In this document: piece by piece, positions 34,624 to 44,035 of the stretch
Layout of the letters: every line of letters begins with the position of its first letter
How positions within the stretch are numbered: the first letter of the stretch is position 1
Source of the DNA: Paenibacillus borealis
Lineage (GTDB): Bacteria > Bacillota > Bacilli > Paenibacillales > Paenibacillaceae
Direction: 5' to 3'
DNA: 64,000 nt
Assembly (NCBI RefSeq): GCF_000758665.1
Contig: NZ_CP009285.1
Location: 6,944,001-7,008,000, forward strand
Notes under the pieces: model-generated
Database searches by the model: none
What the model was told of the DNA's origin: nothing
What the model saw: only the letters and a program-made list of their open reading frames with translations
Program-made: the position numbers and the translations under genes

Positions 34624-35511
34624 ATGGCGCAATCATCATCATTCAAAAAAGAAACGATGGGCGGCCGACTGTTCACCATCGTCAATACCACGCTGCTGGC
34701 ACTCATTTCCCTGATTTGTCTATTACCCTTTATCAATGTCTTTGCCAGCTCTTTTGCCTCCACCCAGGAGGTCGTCGAGAAGAAATTTGTGCTGTTCCCG
34801 ACTACCTTCTCTTTGGATGCCTACCGTTTCATTCTGTCTACGCCCACAATCTTCAGAGGGCTCAGCGTGTCCATCGGTGTTACAATCGCCGGTACTATAT
34901 TCAGCATGATTCTCACCTCACTCATGGCTTACGGCTTATCCCGCAAGTATCTGGCCGGCAGGGATTTCATTAACTTCGTAGTCGTCTTCTCCATGCTGTT
35001 CAGCGGCGGCATGATTCCAACCTTTCTGGTGGTCAAAATGTTCGGGCTGATCGACTCCTACTGGTCCATGATCATCCCCTCAGCCATCAACGCCTTCAAT
35101 CTGATCATAATGCGCAACTTCTTCCAGGCGCTGCCGGAAGGTCTGGAAGAATCCGCGAAGATAGACGGGTCGAATGACTTTGGTGTATTTATCAAAATCA
35201 TGCTGCCGCTCGCGCTGCCTTCCATCGCTACCTTATCTTTGTTCTATGGCGTAGCCTACTGGAACACTTACATGACTGCCATCCTGTACATCAACGATTC
35301 GATGAAATGGCCGATCCAGGTGCTGCTGCGCCAGATCGTCATCGTGTCCAGCGGAATGCAGGGCGATAACGCCTCAGTGGATATTGTGCCGCCGGCCCAG
35401 ACCATTAAGATGGCCGTAATCGTTGTCGCAACTGTGCCGATGCTGATTGCCTATCCCTTTGTGCAGAAGCACTTCACCAAAGGAGCTATGCTGGGAGCAG
35501 TCAAAGGCTGA
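34624..35511 (+). CDS. Oligosaccharide ABC permease (YtcP/LplC type), divergent partner
   Basis: A 295-residue permease closely similar in pattern to the one at 3774: six membrane segments, EAA loop EGLEESAKIDGSNDFGVFIK, and the ending KHFTKGAMLGAVKG. AAGGAGG lies before the ATG. It should work with the LplB-type permease and lipoprotein encoded on the opposite strand. In most loci of this kind the two permease genes are adjacent on one strand, so this is a rearranged locus. A perfect 14-bp hairpin terminator follows. Confidence 0.92.
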   Translation: MAQSSSFKKETMGGRLFTIVNTTLLALISLICLLPFINVFASSFASTQEVVEKKFVLFPTTFSLDAYRFILSTPTIFRGLSVSIGVTIAGTIFSMILTSLMAYGLSRKYLAGRDFINFVVVFSMLFSGGMIPTFLVVKMFGLIDSYWSMIIPSAINAFNLIIMRNFFQALPEGLEESAKIDGSNDFGVFIKIMLPLALPSIATLSLFYGVAYWNTYMTAILYINDSMKWPIQVLLRQIVIVSSGMQGDNASVDIVPPAQTIKMAVIVVATVPMLIAYPFVQKHFTKGAMLGAVKG

Positions 35512-35571
35512 CGAACCCAAGTTCAGTGAAAACGGACTGAACATATCCATCCGTACCGTCCGGTTAACCCA

Positions 35572-35605
35572 AACAGCCAGCCCCTTCACCAGGGGCTGGC
35601 TGTTT
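35572..35605. terminator. Bidirectional terminator, perfect 14-bp hairpin
   Basis: AAACAGCCAGCCCC pairs perfectly with GGGGCTGGCTGTTT around a 7-nt loop, between the convergent permease and AraC-regulator genes. Confidence 0.85.
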
Positions 35606-35622
35606 GCTGTCTGTCGGGTTCG

Positions 35623-37872
35623 TTATTTCTCCTGCTTCATCGCCCGGTAAGCCCCCGGGGTCACATGCTCCTTCTTGCGGAAGGAACGGATGAAATTCTG
35701 CGGATTATGGTACTGGAGGCGCTCACCGATCTCTTTGACCGTCATTTCACTTTCTGCCAGCCATTTCTTGGCCGTTTCCAGCCGGTACCCCATCAGATAT
35801 TCACTGAAGGTCATCCCGAACTCCTTCTTGAAGATGCTGCTCAGATAGTTCGGGCTGTAATGCAGGCGCTCGCCGATCAGCTCAAGCGTCAGATCCTGAT
35901 CATATTCCGACCGCACAATGGTAGCAATCTGGTCAGACAGGCCGCGGAACTGGCGGGTAGTCTTCTCCTTCATACAGGCCACCATCGGGTGAATAACCTC
36001 TTTCACCAGGACGCGTTCAATCTCCTCCGGGTTGCGGATATCGAGCAGCCGGTGATACAGCGTGGAATTATCCTGGGTCAGCAGCACCTCTACACCTATC
36101 AGCTGTTCGAGCTGAATCAGGTTGTTCACGAAGCGGATCAGCGTAACCTCGAAGTTGAGCGGGTTCTTGCTGTGCTTCATCATCTCCCCGAGCAGCGGAT
36201 AGAGTGAACGGGATACCCGCTCTTCATCGCCAAGCCGGATCGCGTCGAACAGCCGGGATTCCAGCTCCGACGGATAATGCAGCAGCACAGGACCTGAAAT
36301 CACCTGGGAGATATCCTCATAGAAGATAATCGATTCCTTCCCCAGATTCAGCCGGTGATGCAGCGCCTGCTTGCTCATCTCGCAGGCTTCCCTGCTGCAA
36401 GTCAGATCGGTGTAGAACCGGCTGATCCCGATACTGACCGACAGCTTGAGCAGCTCCCTTACGGTCTTAATAATCCGCTTGGCATCCTCCAGAACCTGCT
36501 TGCGGTTCTCCTGCTCGCCGGCTCCCTCAAAGATCAATATCGTCGCCTGCGTCTGATCGTTCAGCAGAATCGGCATCATTCTCCGCGCAGCCGGAATCAG
36601 CTCTTCCACCAGCCTGTTCACGGCAACGAGCAGCAGATTCTTATCATTGGCCTGCCGTTCCCCGTAATTGTCGAGCTGGATCAGCATTGTGGCGAAATGC
36701 GTCTGCTCCGTAAGTGAATACCCGAAGCGGGCCATATTATGCTCCAGCTCTTCCGCCGACATGCTGCCCCGAAACAGGTTCAGGATACACTGGGTTTCCA
36801 GCTGCGGCATTTCCAGCTCCAGCAGACCTTCCAGACTCTCCTTCTCCGACAGGATCGTATCAATCGATGTGATAATCCAGTCAATCTCATCCTTGGGCGC
36901 AGGCTGGCCCTCCCCGGAGAGCTTCCGCTGGATCTTCTGGATACGCCTGGTGAAATGAAGTGCCGTGCTGTATGCTACTGCCACAATCAGCAGCGTAATC
37001 ATCAGGATCATCATAATCAGGCCGAAGCGCGTAGCCTTCAGCGCATCCGAGATTTCCTTCTGTTCCAGCAGCGTCACATAGATCCAATTGTTATAGGAAG
37101 ACTTCGCGTAGATGGCTTTAATTTTCTGATGATCGGCCTTCTCCAGCGGCACAATGCCCGCCGGTCCACCGGTACCTGCAAGCTCCGTAACCTGGCTGAG
37201 CTGTTCGCCGGTCAACAGCTTCTCTCCCGATTCGGGTTCCGGTTCATAGAGTGTATCCCCTTGCCGGTTCAGCAGAAATACAGGGGTATTGTCCTCCGTC
37301 TGCAGGGTGCGGCGGAGCGACTGAAGGGAAATATCGGATAAAGCGATCGCCTGCTTCGTCTGGGAGAACACCGGCAGCGTGTTCACAAACCGGATGCCTT
37401 TATCTGTCTTGATCCAGAAGAGCGACTGCTTCTGATTATCGATATAACTCTCATACAGGCTCTTCCGGTCTGCCTCCGTCAAATAGGTGAGCCGCCCGTT
37501 GGAAATCTGCCAATCCTGCTCCAGGCTGATCAGTGAATATTCCACTCCATCCATACCCAGAGAGGCAATGTAATTCAGCTGTGTGTTGACATTGCGGTAC
37601 GCCTGGAAATCCGATTCGGTAATCGGATTCTTGATAACCTCGCTGAAGGAATTAGTAGTGCTGTAAGTATTGAATGCGTATTCAATAGTTTCAATTTTTT
37701 GTTCAAGCGTATTTTTAATCTGGTTAATCAGGCTTTGCTTGCCGGCTGCGACCCGCTCAATAACAGAATGGTTGGTTGTCATATAAATATAGCTGCCGAA
37801 GCTGATGACCAGGCCGATGCCCAGCACCAGAATCGGAATAAAAATCTTATAAAACATCCTGCCTTTTTTCAT
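35623..37872 (-). CDS. Membrane-anchored AraC-family regulator (YesN-like, one-component)
   Basis: A 749-residue regulator of the same build as the one at 15420: front membrane helix (FIPILVLGIGLVISFGSYIY), extracellular Cache-like domain, second helix near 285-305 (LIMMILMITLLIVAVAYS), a cytosolic linker, and a C-terminal AraC domain (QDLTLELIGERLHYSPNYLS, then TVKEIGERLQYHNPQNFIRS). It is convergent with the divergent permease gene and probably controls this split Lpl locus through the mirrored motif at 34410-34568. No separate histidine kinase is present, and no receiver domain is visible, so it probably signals through the membrane by itself. Confidence 0.9.
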   Translation of the reverse strand: MKKGRMFYKIFIPILVLGIGLVISFGSYIYMTTNHSVIERVAAGKQSLINQIKNTLEQKIETIEYAFNTYSTTNSFSEVIKNPITESDFQAYRNVNTQLNYIASLGMDGVEYSLISLEQDWQISNGRLTYLTEADRKSLYESYIDNQKQSLFWIKTDKGIRFVNTLPVFSQTKQAIALSDISLQSLRRTLQTEDNTPVFLLNRQGDTLYEPEPESGEKLLTGEQLSQVTELAGTGGPAGIVPLEKADHQKIKAIYAKSSYNNWIYVTLLEQKEISDALKATRFGLIMMILMITLLIVAVAYSTALHFTRRIQKIQRKLSGEGQPAPKDEIDWIITSIDTILSEKESLEGLLELEMPQLETQCILNLFRGSMSAEELEHNMARFGYSLTEQTHFATMLIQLDNYGERQANDKNLLLVAVNRLVEELIPAARRMMPILLNDQTQATILIFEGAGEQENRKQVLEDAKRIIKTVRELLKLSVSIGISRFYTDLTCSREACEMSKQALHHRLNLGKESIIFYEDISQVISGPVLLHYPSELESRLFDAIRLGDEERVSRSLYPLLGEMMKHSKNPLNFEVTLIRFVNNLIQLEQLIGVEVLLTQDNSTLYHRLLDIRNPEEIERVLVKEVIHPMVACMKEKTTRQFRGLSDQIATIVRSEYDQDLTLELIGERLHYSPNYLSSIFKKEFGMTFSEYLMGYRLETAKKWLAESEMTVKEIGERLQYHNPQNFIRSFRKKEHVTPGAYRAMKQEK

Positions 37873-38114
37873 AGATAGGCTCCTTCAATATGTAATCATT
37901 TTCAATTATAGCGTTTTCATATCTTGAAATCCAAGAAATTTTAACGTGTGCATTGTCCCTGCTGCAGCTCATCGGATGTACACCTCTCAAGGCCGGATTC
38001 GCCCTCAGCCAACACAAAAAGGCCCGCCGGAAGCCTCCCGGGAACCTTGAATGAACGCCATTTTAACCGTGACAAACTGTGAATCCGCCTGGACGCCTGG
38101 CAGTAGCAGCAGTC

Positions 38115-38531
38115 TTAGAGCCAATCCTCGGTAAGCAGCTTCCGCAATACCTCCACCTGGTCCTTGCCGATTCTGGCCGCGATCTCCGCCTCGATGTTCT
38201 GCTTGATCTCCAGCATACTCCTGCACACCTCAGCCCCCCGCGGAGTAAGCACGATATGTTTGTCCCGGCTGTTCCCCTCTACAATGGCCGTGTCCACATA
38301 CCCTCCAGCCAGCAGATTGTTGATCGTTTTCTGCGTCCCCTGACGGGAAATGCTGATCAGCCTGCTAATCTCCGAAATGGACAGCATGGCATGCAGCTCA
38401 AGCATTGCAAGAATATGTGTTTCGGTCTTGTTGAGCTTCTCCCCGCTCGCCGTATTTACCCTGTCCCGCAGAACCTTGTGCTTCTCGCTGATTAAATCAA
38501 CCAGGTTCAAACCAAGGATATACTCTTTCAT
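38115..38531 (-). CDS. MarR-family transcriptional regulator
   Basis: A 138-residue winged-helix regulator. The start at 38531 has TTGGAGG upstream; a longer frame begins at 38555. The recognition region SISEISRLISISRQGTQKTI and the wing DTAIVEGNSRDKHIVLTPRG follow the MarR pattern, flanked by the dimerisation helices. It is divergent from the DUF2798-like membrane gene at 39113, whose promoter carries a perfect 8-3-8 palindrome. Such regulators usually repress a neighbour and respond to small phenolic or oxidising compounds. Here the ligand is unknown. Confidence 0.87.
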   Translation of the reverse strand: MKEYILGLNLVDLISEKHKVLRDRVNTASGEKLNKTETHILAMLELHAMLSISEISRLISISRQGTQKTINNLLAGGYVDTAIVEGNSRDKHIVLTPRGAEVCRSMLEIKQNIEAEIAARIGKDQVEVLRKLLTEDWL

Positions 38532-38618
38532 CTTAAAGGCCTCCAATATATACATGCAATTTAGCGTAAAGTCTAATTGTAAGCTGAACTTAAGCTGCTA
38601 ACTAAAGTTGTCTAACTA

Positions 38619-38799
38619 AAATCCTGCACGAAATACAACATTCCCCTCACAATATCGGGTGTATTCAAGAATTGTTGTATAAAAGGCAGGATTCCTCCCT
38701 TATTCAAGCCGCTAGCCGGGAAATTCTTGTATTTCATACAACAATCCTTACGAATCTGCCATTATCCATAGGTCCAAGTTGCACTACGTACAACATTTA
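38619..38799 (+). repeat. 181-bp dispersed intergenic repeat, copy C
   Basis: Landmarks in order are AATCCTGCACGAAATACAAC, AGAATTGTTGTATAAAAGGC, TTGTATTTCATACAACAATCC and GTTGCACTACGTACAACATT, matching copies A and B. TGAACTTAAG lies just outside at 38585-38594 and 38816-38825. Confidence 0.75.
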
Positions 38800-39030
38800 G
38801 GCCTGTCTTCACTAGTGAACTTAAGTTCGCTCGCTTAGCCAGCCGCAGAACCATCCGGGTAATCCTTACTGCCCATCCGCCTGTCCGCCTGTTCACTTGT
38901 TCGCTTGTTTTCCTGCACGCCCGTCCGCCTGCACGCCTGCACGCCCATAATTTCCAAGGCTTGTTCCGCCCCCATTAACCCGCTGATTGTGTTCGTTCCA
39001 GTCTTAAGCGCATATGATCCGGATTAAATA

Positions 39031-39071
39031 TTGTCAACCAAGTTGACAATAATCGCATCCCCTGCTACTAT
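39031..39071 (+). promoter_or_regulatory. Promoter overlapped by a perfect palindrome
   Basis: TTGTCAAC-CAA-GTTGACAA (39031-39049) overlaps the -35 TTGACA (39043-39048). A -10 TACTAT (39066-39071) follows with a 17-bp spacer. This is a good operator for the divergent MarR protein. Confidence 0.7.
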
Positions 39072-39112
39072 AAGTGAGGTTTGAAAAACTTATATTTAAG
39101 GGAGTTTGAGAA

Positions 39113-39586
39113 ATGGGCAGCAATAAAAAAGAAGCTTTAATTTTCACCAGCCTCATGTGCTTTTTCATGGTCGTCTTCATGTCTTTTTATAATGTAATTC
39201 TCTCTAACGGATTCAATAACAGGCTGTTCGCCGATGTGGCCATCGGACTGCTGCCGGCACTTGCCGTTGCTTTGTTCTTCGATATCGTTGTAGTCAGTAA
39301 AATTGCCAAAGGCCTGGCCTTCAAAATCGTGAAGCCTTCCGCCCCTATGATCAAGAAAGTCCTGACGATCTCGTGCTTCATGGTATGCGGAATGGTCATC
39401 CTCATGTCTCTATATGGCACACTAGCACACTTCGGATTCAGGGACAACTTCTTCCGTCATTACTTCTCTATCCTGGGGCTTAACTTCATCTGTGCCCTGC
39501 CGCTGCAGCTGATTGTTGTCGGTCCGCTGACCCGTTTCCTGTTCACCCGGATGTTTCCGGCTCCGGCTGCAGCGCATAGTGCCTGA
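39113..39586 (+). CDS. DUF2798-like small membrane protein
   Basis: A 157-residue protein with four hydrophobic segments arranged as two similar halves, each with a SLMCFFMVVFMSFYN- or SCFMVCGMVILMSLYG-like front helix and a second helix. This duplicated pattern is that of DUF2798 proteins. The ATG follows AAGGGAG. Promoter and operator lie upstream; the MarR gene is divergent. Members of the family are often next to MarR or TetR regulators, but their function is unknown. Confidence 0.78.
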   Translation: MGSNKKEALIFTSLMCFFMVVFMSFYNVILSNGFNNRLFADVAIGLLPALAVALFFDIVVVSKIAKGLAFKIVKPSAPMIKKVLTISCFMVCGMVILMSLYGTLAHFGFRDNFFRHYFSILGLNFICALPLQLIVVGPLTRFLFTRMFPAPAAAHSA

Positions 39587-39672
39587 CGTTTGCTTGATCA
39601 ATTCAGTCTGCAGGTAATAATGGATATCTTTCAACACTGGATTGAATCAGCCAATAGAAAGGATGTTGTGCC

Positions 39673-39936
39673 ATGCTCAGCCGAAAGGATGGTATCTCTC
39701 TTCTCCTGCTAGTTGTGGCTCTTGTACTGATTAACTGGTTTGGCCGTTCACTCGATGCCCGGTTCTGGACGTATTTCACTTTGTTCGCCAATTGTATTCT
39801 CGTTCAGGGTGTATTTATTACACTGACGAATGTGTTCAAGGCCAGACTGAACCGCAAAGCTTCCAAAGGACTCATTCTGTTGTCACTCCTCACCGGTGGA
39901 AGATCTAAGCCTGCCTTCCGGCTTCCTGTCGCGTAA
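39673..39936 (+). CDS. Small membrane protein of unknown function
   Basis: An 87-residue protein with two hydrophobic segments (GISLLLLVVALVLINWFG and YFTLFANCILVQGVFITL) and a basic C-terminal tail. GAAAGGA lies upstream of the ATG at 13 nt, a somewhat long spacing. It follows the DUF2798-like gene by 86 bp and ends before a strong terminator, so the two may be co-transcribed. I do not recognise the family. Confidence 0.6.
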   Translation: MLSRKDGISLLLLVVALVLINWFGRSLDARFWTYFTLFANCILVQGVFITLTNVFKARLNRKASKGLILLSLLTGGRSKPAFRLPVA

Positions 39937-39943
39937 ATGCAAT

Positions 39944-39992
39944 TAAAGGGTGTTCCGCAAGCCAATTTCCCCGGCTTGCAGAACACCCTTTA
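39944..39992. terminator. Terminator between small membrane protein and GH32 genes
   Basis: TAAAGGGTGTTC-C-GCAAGCC pairs with GGCTTGC-A-GAACACCCTTTA. It separates convergent genes and has A/T-runs on both sides, so it can work both ways. Confidence 0.85.
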
Positions 39993-40005
39993 TCATATTA
40001 TTTAT

Positions 40006-41442
40006 TTATCGGATGAATGACTGATTGCCACGGAGCTGTACGCTCCCGCCCGTGGAATAGAAGGTCAGGCCGGTGCAAGCATCTCCGGGAAAGACCAGGC
40101 TGGTGATTGCGGAGAGGCCGTCATTGGCGAACACCTCGACCGAACACGCATCCAGCAGGATACGGAGGTTCTTCAGGCTGCCCATCCGCCCGGTGCTCTG
40201 GAGATCGGGGAATATCTCCGAGAAGCCGGTCTCGCCGGACTGATCTCTGCGCAGGGCCAGAATGCCTTCGGCAGCAGAATAGATGAGTTCTGTATGCTCG
40301 GTATCTGTATGATGAATAATAAGACCGAATTGTTCCGCTTCATTGTTCTCAAGCTCCAGCCGCAGCTCCATCGCTGAAGCCTTGCTGCTGAGATACCGGT
40401 GCTCGCCCGGTGTCAGCAGCATATCCGGCAGCGCAGCAGTCTCTGCGAAGTAACGGTCCAGCTCTGCTACAGGCTGCTGGCGGATCAGCGTGCGGCCTTC
40501 CGCCGCATGCAGCGTCAGTACCCGCGGTACTGTCATCGCGCCGCGCCAGCCCTGGCTTGGAATATGGTTGGCATACCGCCAGTTGTTCATCCAGCCGATG
40601 AAGATTCTCCGCCCGTCCGCAGCCGGGATGCCGGAGAAGCTGACCCCCGCGTAGTTATCCTTGCCATAATCCAGCCAGCGGATGTCGCTGTGCTCCGGCG
40701 TGAACACGGATCCGTCGAATTCACCGACGAAATATTGCGTCCGCGAGCCGTATCTCTGCCCGCTATTATCACCGATGCTGACCAGCAGCACCCACTTGCT
40801 GTCCCCTGTCCCTTCAACCGGGAGCTGGAACAGGTCCGGGCATTCCCATACTGCATCATGCGAGCCTGCCCCCTCACCGAATTCGCTCTCCAGACGCCAG
40901 TCCCGCAGATTCGGGGAGGAGTAGAATGTAATCGTCTGATCGGTTGCCAGCACCATCACCCACTTCCCGTGAGCTTCGGACCAGAACACCTTCGGATCAC
41001 GGAAATCCGCTTTGGAAGGATGGGTCAGCACCGGATTGCCTGCATATTTGATCCAGGTCCGGCCGTTGTCTTGGCTGTAGGCCAGGCTCTGTCTCTGCAC
41101 GGAGGGCGAGGCTTCAGTCGGCTCCAGGTGACTGGTGTAGACTGCGACGATACCCGGTTTCTCCGGGAACAGTCCGCTCGTATTGTTCCAGTCTACGACT
41201 GCACTGCCGGAGAACGCATAGCCGTGCTCGTCCGGATACAGTGCAATATCCAGCTCCTCCCAGGTAATCAGGTCTTTGCTGACCGCATGTCCCCAGTGCA
41301 TCGGTCCCCATATAGAGGAATGCGGATGATACTGATAGAACAAGTGATATTCGCCTTCAAAATAGATTAATCCGTTCGGATCATTCAACCAATGCTGTTT
41401 TGGCGTAAAATGCAGTATAGGCCTGTATTTGGCTCTCTCCAT
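40006..41442 (-). CDS. GH32 beta-fructofuranosidase (sucrase/levanase-like)
   Basis: A 478-residue five-bladed-propeller enzyme that hydrolyses fructofuranosyl links. The catalytic triad motifs are present: WLNDPNG with nucleophile Asp21, FRDPKVF (Asp149) and ECPDLF with acid/base Glu200. A C-terminal beta-sandwich follows. There is no signal peptide, so it acts inside the cell on imported fructans or sucrose-like oligomers. ATG 41442 follows GGAG; a GTG at 41451 is an alternative. It is the last gene of an operon with a complete Lpl-type transporter, and a fructokinase and LacI regulator lie upstream on the other strand. Confidence 0.92.
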   Translation of the reverse strand: MERAKYRPILHFTPKQHWLNDPNGLIYFEGEYHLFYQYHPHSSIWGPMHWGHAVSKDLITWEELDIALYPDEHGYAFSGSAVVDWNNTSGLFPEKPGIVAVYTSHLEPTEASPSVQRQSLAYSQDNGRTWIKYAGNPVLTHPSKADFRDPKVFWSEAHGKWVMVLATDQTITFYSSPNLRDWRLESEFGEGAGSHDAVWECPDLFQLPVEGTGDSKWVLLVSIGDNSGQRYGSRTQYFVGEFDGSVFTPEHSDIRWLDYGKDNYAGVSFSGIPAADGRRIFIGWMNNWRYANHIPSQGWRGAMTVPRVLTLHAAEGRTLIRQQPVAELDRYFAETAALPDMLLTPGEHRYLSSKASAMELRLELENNEAEQFGLIIHHTDTEHTELIYSAAEGILALRRDQSGETGFSEIFPDLQSTGRMGSLKNLRILLDACSVEVFANDGLSAITSLVFPGDACTGLTFYSTGGSVQLRGNQSFIR

Positions 41443-41506
41443 AATTCCCACTCCATTACCACCTTTATCTGTTTATATGTGTTGTATATGATCCGGCTGC
41501 GTAACC

Positions 41507-43126
41507 TCAGCCTTTGTTCTTGAGATAGCTGTCGTAGCCAGCTTGCTTGATCTCCAGCCATTTATCCAGCCCGAGTCTGGACAGCTCTGCCTGATACTCT
41601 TTCCATTCCTCTTCCACTTTCCCTGTCTTGGTCCATTCCGCACGCTTGCGGCTTACATAAGCGAACAAATCCGTCTCGATAGCCGTCAACTCCTTCTGAT
41701 CCTCCAGTGAGTAGAAGACACGCGGGAAGTTATTATCGGCTTTCATATAAGGAACCAGTTTCTCCTTCATGAGGTCCAGCCGCCATGCGGCGTCATCCGG
41801 CTTGGTGGTCACCTTGCCGTAGTATTCGTCCAGAATGGCCAGCGGGCCGCCGATGCTGGTCTTCTGGCGTAATTCAACCGGAGCCGCGCCTTCCAGCGGG
41901 AGATGCTTCAGCATTTTGGCGGTTTCATCGTATTCGAAGATGTTCTGCTGAGTGTCATCGCCATACGTTCCCCAGTTGTCCTCAACCGACTGCTGCGGAT
42001 CATACAGCTGGTCAATCCATTTGGCGGTAAGCTCCAGATTCTTGTTCGATCCGGTAATAACCATCCGGCCGCGGTCAAATCCGAAGTTGTTCGTCCGGGC
42101 TACATTGACCTCACCGGTTGGACCGGCCAGCGGATTCATCAGATCGTATTTATCGTTGAACCCGGTAATATTGGCTTTATCCCACTGGAAATAGAGACCG
42201 TAGCGCTCACTCTGCCCTTTGGCCAGATACGTATTGTAGTCCTGTTCAAAAGCCTCTTCGTCGATCAGATCCAATTGATACAGCTCATTCAGATACTTAA
42301 TGCCCTCTTTGTAGCCGTCCTGATTGGCCGTGAAGACCACCTTGCCGTCATTGGTGACCACGGTGTGATCTCCATTATCTCCCAGTCCAAACGAACCGAA
42401 CAGGAAGTTCAGATCTTCATTGCCGTTATTCAGCACAAAAGACAGCGGAATCTCATCCTTCTGGCCGTTCCCGTTCGGATCATCATTTTTGAAGGCGACC
42501 AGGACGTTCTTAAGTTCTTCCGTCGTAGTTGGCATAGCGAGCCCCAGCTTGTTCAGCCACTCCACATTAATCCACGGCATGCCATTAACCGAATGGATAC
42601 TCTCCTTGCCGGAACCCAGCTCTTCAATCCACGGGAAAGCATAGATATGACCGTCCTGCGCCGTCATCATCGATTTGTACTCCGGCGCTGCTGCCAGCAC
42701 CTTCTGCAGATTCGGCATGTATTTCTCAATCAGCTCCTCAAGCGCAACGATCGTTCCGTCCTTGCCCAGAGTCAGCAGATCGTAGTCCGAGTAGGCGGCA
42801 TCGATGATGGCATCCGGCAGATCTCCGCTGGCTACTGCCAGATTTCTTTTCTCGACAAAAGAGTCATTCGTATAGTTGGTGAAATCGATGTGTACTCCGG
42901 ACTTCTCTTCCAGCCGCTTGTAGATCAGCTTCTCGTTCGGATCGGCCGGAGCCAGCGCCGAGCTCTGGGACATGAAATGGAGCGTTACCTTTTCTTGCAG
43001 CGGGAGCGTCACATTCTCCAGCTTGTAATCCTCGGAGGCCGCGGAATTGCCGCCCCCTCCGCCGCAGCCGGCCAGCACAGAGGCCGAGAGTGCCAGCACG
43101 GATAAGGTTTGCAGTGTTTTTTTCAT
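41507..43126 (-). CDS. Solute-binding lipoprotein of the fructan operon
   Basis: A 539-residue lipoprotein, signal peptide with lipobox LAGC (Cys21) followed by five glycines. It belongs to the LplA-like group but is more distant from the other three here; it keeps the NDDPNGNGQKDEIPLSF Ca-loop-like motif. Lying between the permease gene and GH32, it should bind fructo-oligosaccharides. Its start is 14 bp after the permease stop. Confidence 0.92.
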   Translation of the reverse strand: MKKTLQTLSVLALSASVLAGCGGGGGNSAASEDYKLENVTLPLQEKVTLHFMSQSSALAPADPNEKLIYKRLEEKSGVHIDFTNYTNDSFVEKRNLAVASGDLPDAIIDAAYSDYDLLTLGKDGTIVALEELIEKYMPNLQKVLAAAPEYKSMMTAQDGHIYAFPWIEELGSGKESIHSVNGMPWINVEWLNKLGLAMPTTTEELKNVLVAFKNDDPNGNGQKDEIPLSFVLNNGNEDLNFLFGSFGLGDNGDHTVVTNDGKVVFTANQDGYKEGIKYLNELYQLDLIDEEAFEQDYNTYLAKGQSERYGLYFQWDKANITGFNDKYDLMNPLAGPTGEVNVARTNNFGFDRGRMVITGSNKNLELTAKWIDQLYDPQQSVEDNWGTYGDDTQQNIFEYDETAKMLKHLPLEGAAPVELRQKTSIGGPLAILDEYYGKVTTKPDDAAWRLDLMKEKLVPYMKADNNFPRVFYSLEDQKELTAIETDLFAYVSRKRAEWTKTGKVEEEWKEYQAELSRLGLDKWLEIKQAGYDSYLKNKG

Positions 43127-43140
43127 ATAGATTCCCCCTA

Positions 43141-44022
43141 TTATTTAATGGAGCCTACCATGGCACCCTTCTCGAAGTACTTCTGGAAGAACGGATACAT
43201 CACAATCAGTGGCAGGCTGGAGATGACGATGGAAGAGTATTTGATCATTTCGGACAATTTCTTAAGCTCCGCCTGGGCCAGCGCATCAGCAATCATACCG
43301 GGCTGCACCTGATTCTGAATCAGGATCGAACGCAGCACCAATTGCAGCGGGAACAGTCTGGAATCCTCCAGATAAATCATAGCGTCGAAATAAGAATTCC
43401 ACTGTCCCACGAAGGCATACAGAGCCAGCACGAAGATAATCGGCTTGGACAGCGGCAGCACAATCCGGAAGAAAATACCCAGCTCCGATGCCCCGTCGAT
43501 ACTGGCCGCCTGAAACAGCTCTTTGGGCAGACCCTGGAAATAGGTTTTGGCCAGGATGATATTGAACACGCTGATCGCTCCGGGCAGAATTACCGCCCAC
43601 ACCGTATTCAGCATTCCCAGATCCTTCACGACCAGGTAAGTCGGAATCAGACCGCCGCCGAAGAACATCGTAATCAGGAAAAAAATCATCACCGGCCGCT
43701 TGCCCGCCAGCCCTTCAATCGACAGCGGGTAAGCCGCAAAGACGGAGAAAAACACAGTGGCCAGCGCAAAGGCCGCAGAATACAGAACAGCGTTGAAGAA
43801 GCCGCGGATCATCGCGTTGTTGCTGAGAATTTTGACGTAGCCGGTTACCGTCCAGTCCGAAGGCGCAATGGCCAGCCCCTTGGTAATGAGCACATTCGGT
43901 GTTAAAAAGGAGGCCAGCACGACATACACGAGCGGAAACAGAATCACCAGGATGAACAAACCGAGCAGTATATAAGTAACAACCAGCAGCATCCGGTCCT
44001 TCCCGGAATATTGAATATCCAT
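43141..44022 (-). CDS. Oligosaccharide ABC permease (YtcP/LplC type), fructan operon
   Basis: A 293-residue permease with six membrane segments and the EAA loop KELFQAASIDGASELGIFFR followed by VLPLSKP. It ends KYFEKGAMVGSIK, typical of the subfamily. Gene order is LplB-type permease, this permease, binding protein, GH32, with gaps of 13 to 64 bp, consistent with one transcript. Confidence 0.92.
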   Translation of the reverse strand: MDIQYSGKDRMLLVVTYILLGLFILVILFPLVYVVLASFLTPNVLITKGLAIAPSDWTVTGYVKILSNNAMIRGFFNAVLYSAAFALATVFFSVFAAYPLSIEGLAGKRPVMIFFLITMFFGGGLIPTYLVVKDLGMLNTVWAVILPGAISVFNIILAKTYFQGLPKELFQAASIDGASELGIFFRIVLPLSKPIIFVLALYAFVGQWNSYFDAMIYLEDSRLFPLQLVLRSILIQNQVQPGMIADALAQAELKKLSEMIKYSSIVISSLPLIVMYPFFQKYFEKGAMVGSIK

Positions 44023-44035
44023 ACTTACCTCCTTA

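Larger units (their letters stand above)
38556..39112. other. Intergenic region with repeat copy C and low-complexity sequence
   Basis: Contains copy C of the 181-bp repeat (38619-38799) flanked by TGAACTTAAG words, a low-complexity run of CGCCTG/CACGCC units (about 38870-38945), and the promoter and palindrome of the next gene (39031-39071). No gene is supported. Confidence 0.6.

Noticed and set aside
41903..43105. Plus-strand open frame of 400 codons opposite the fructan lipoprotein gene
   Set aside because: The minus-strand lipoprotein has a signal peptide, lipobox and paralogues; the plus frame has none and is a shadow.
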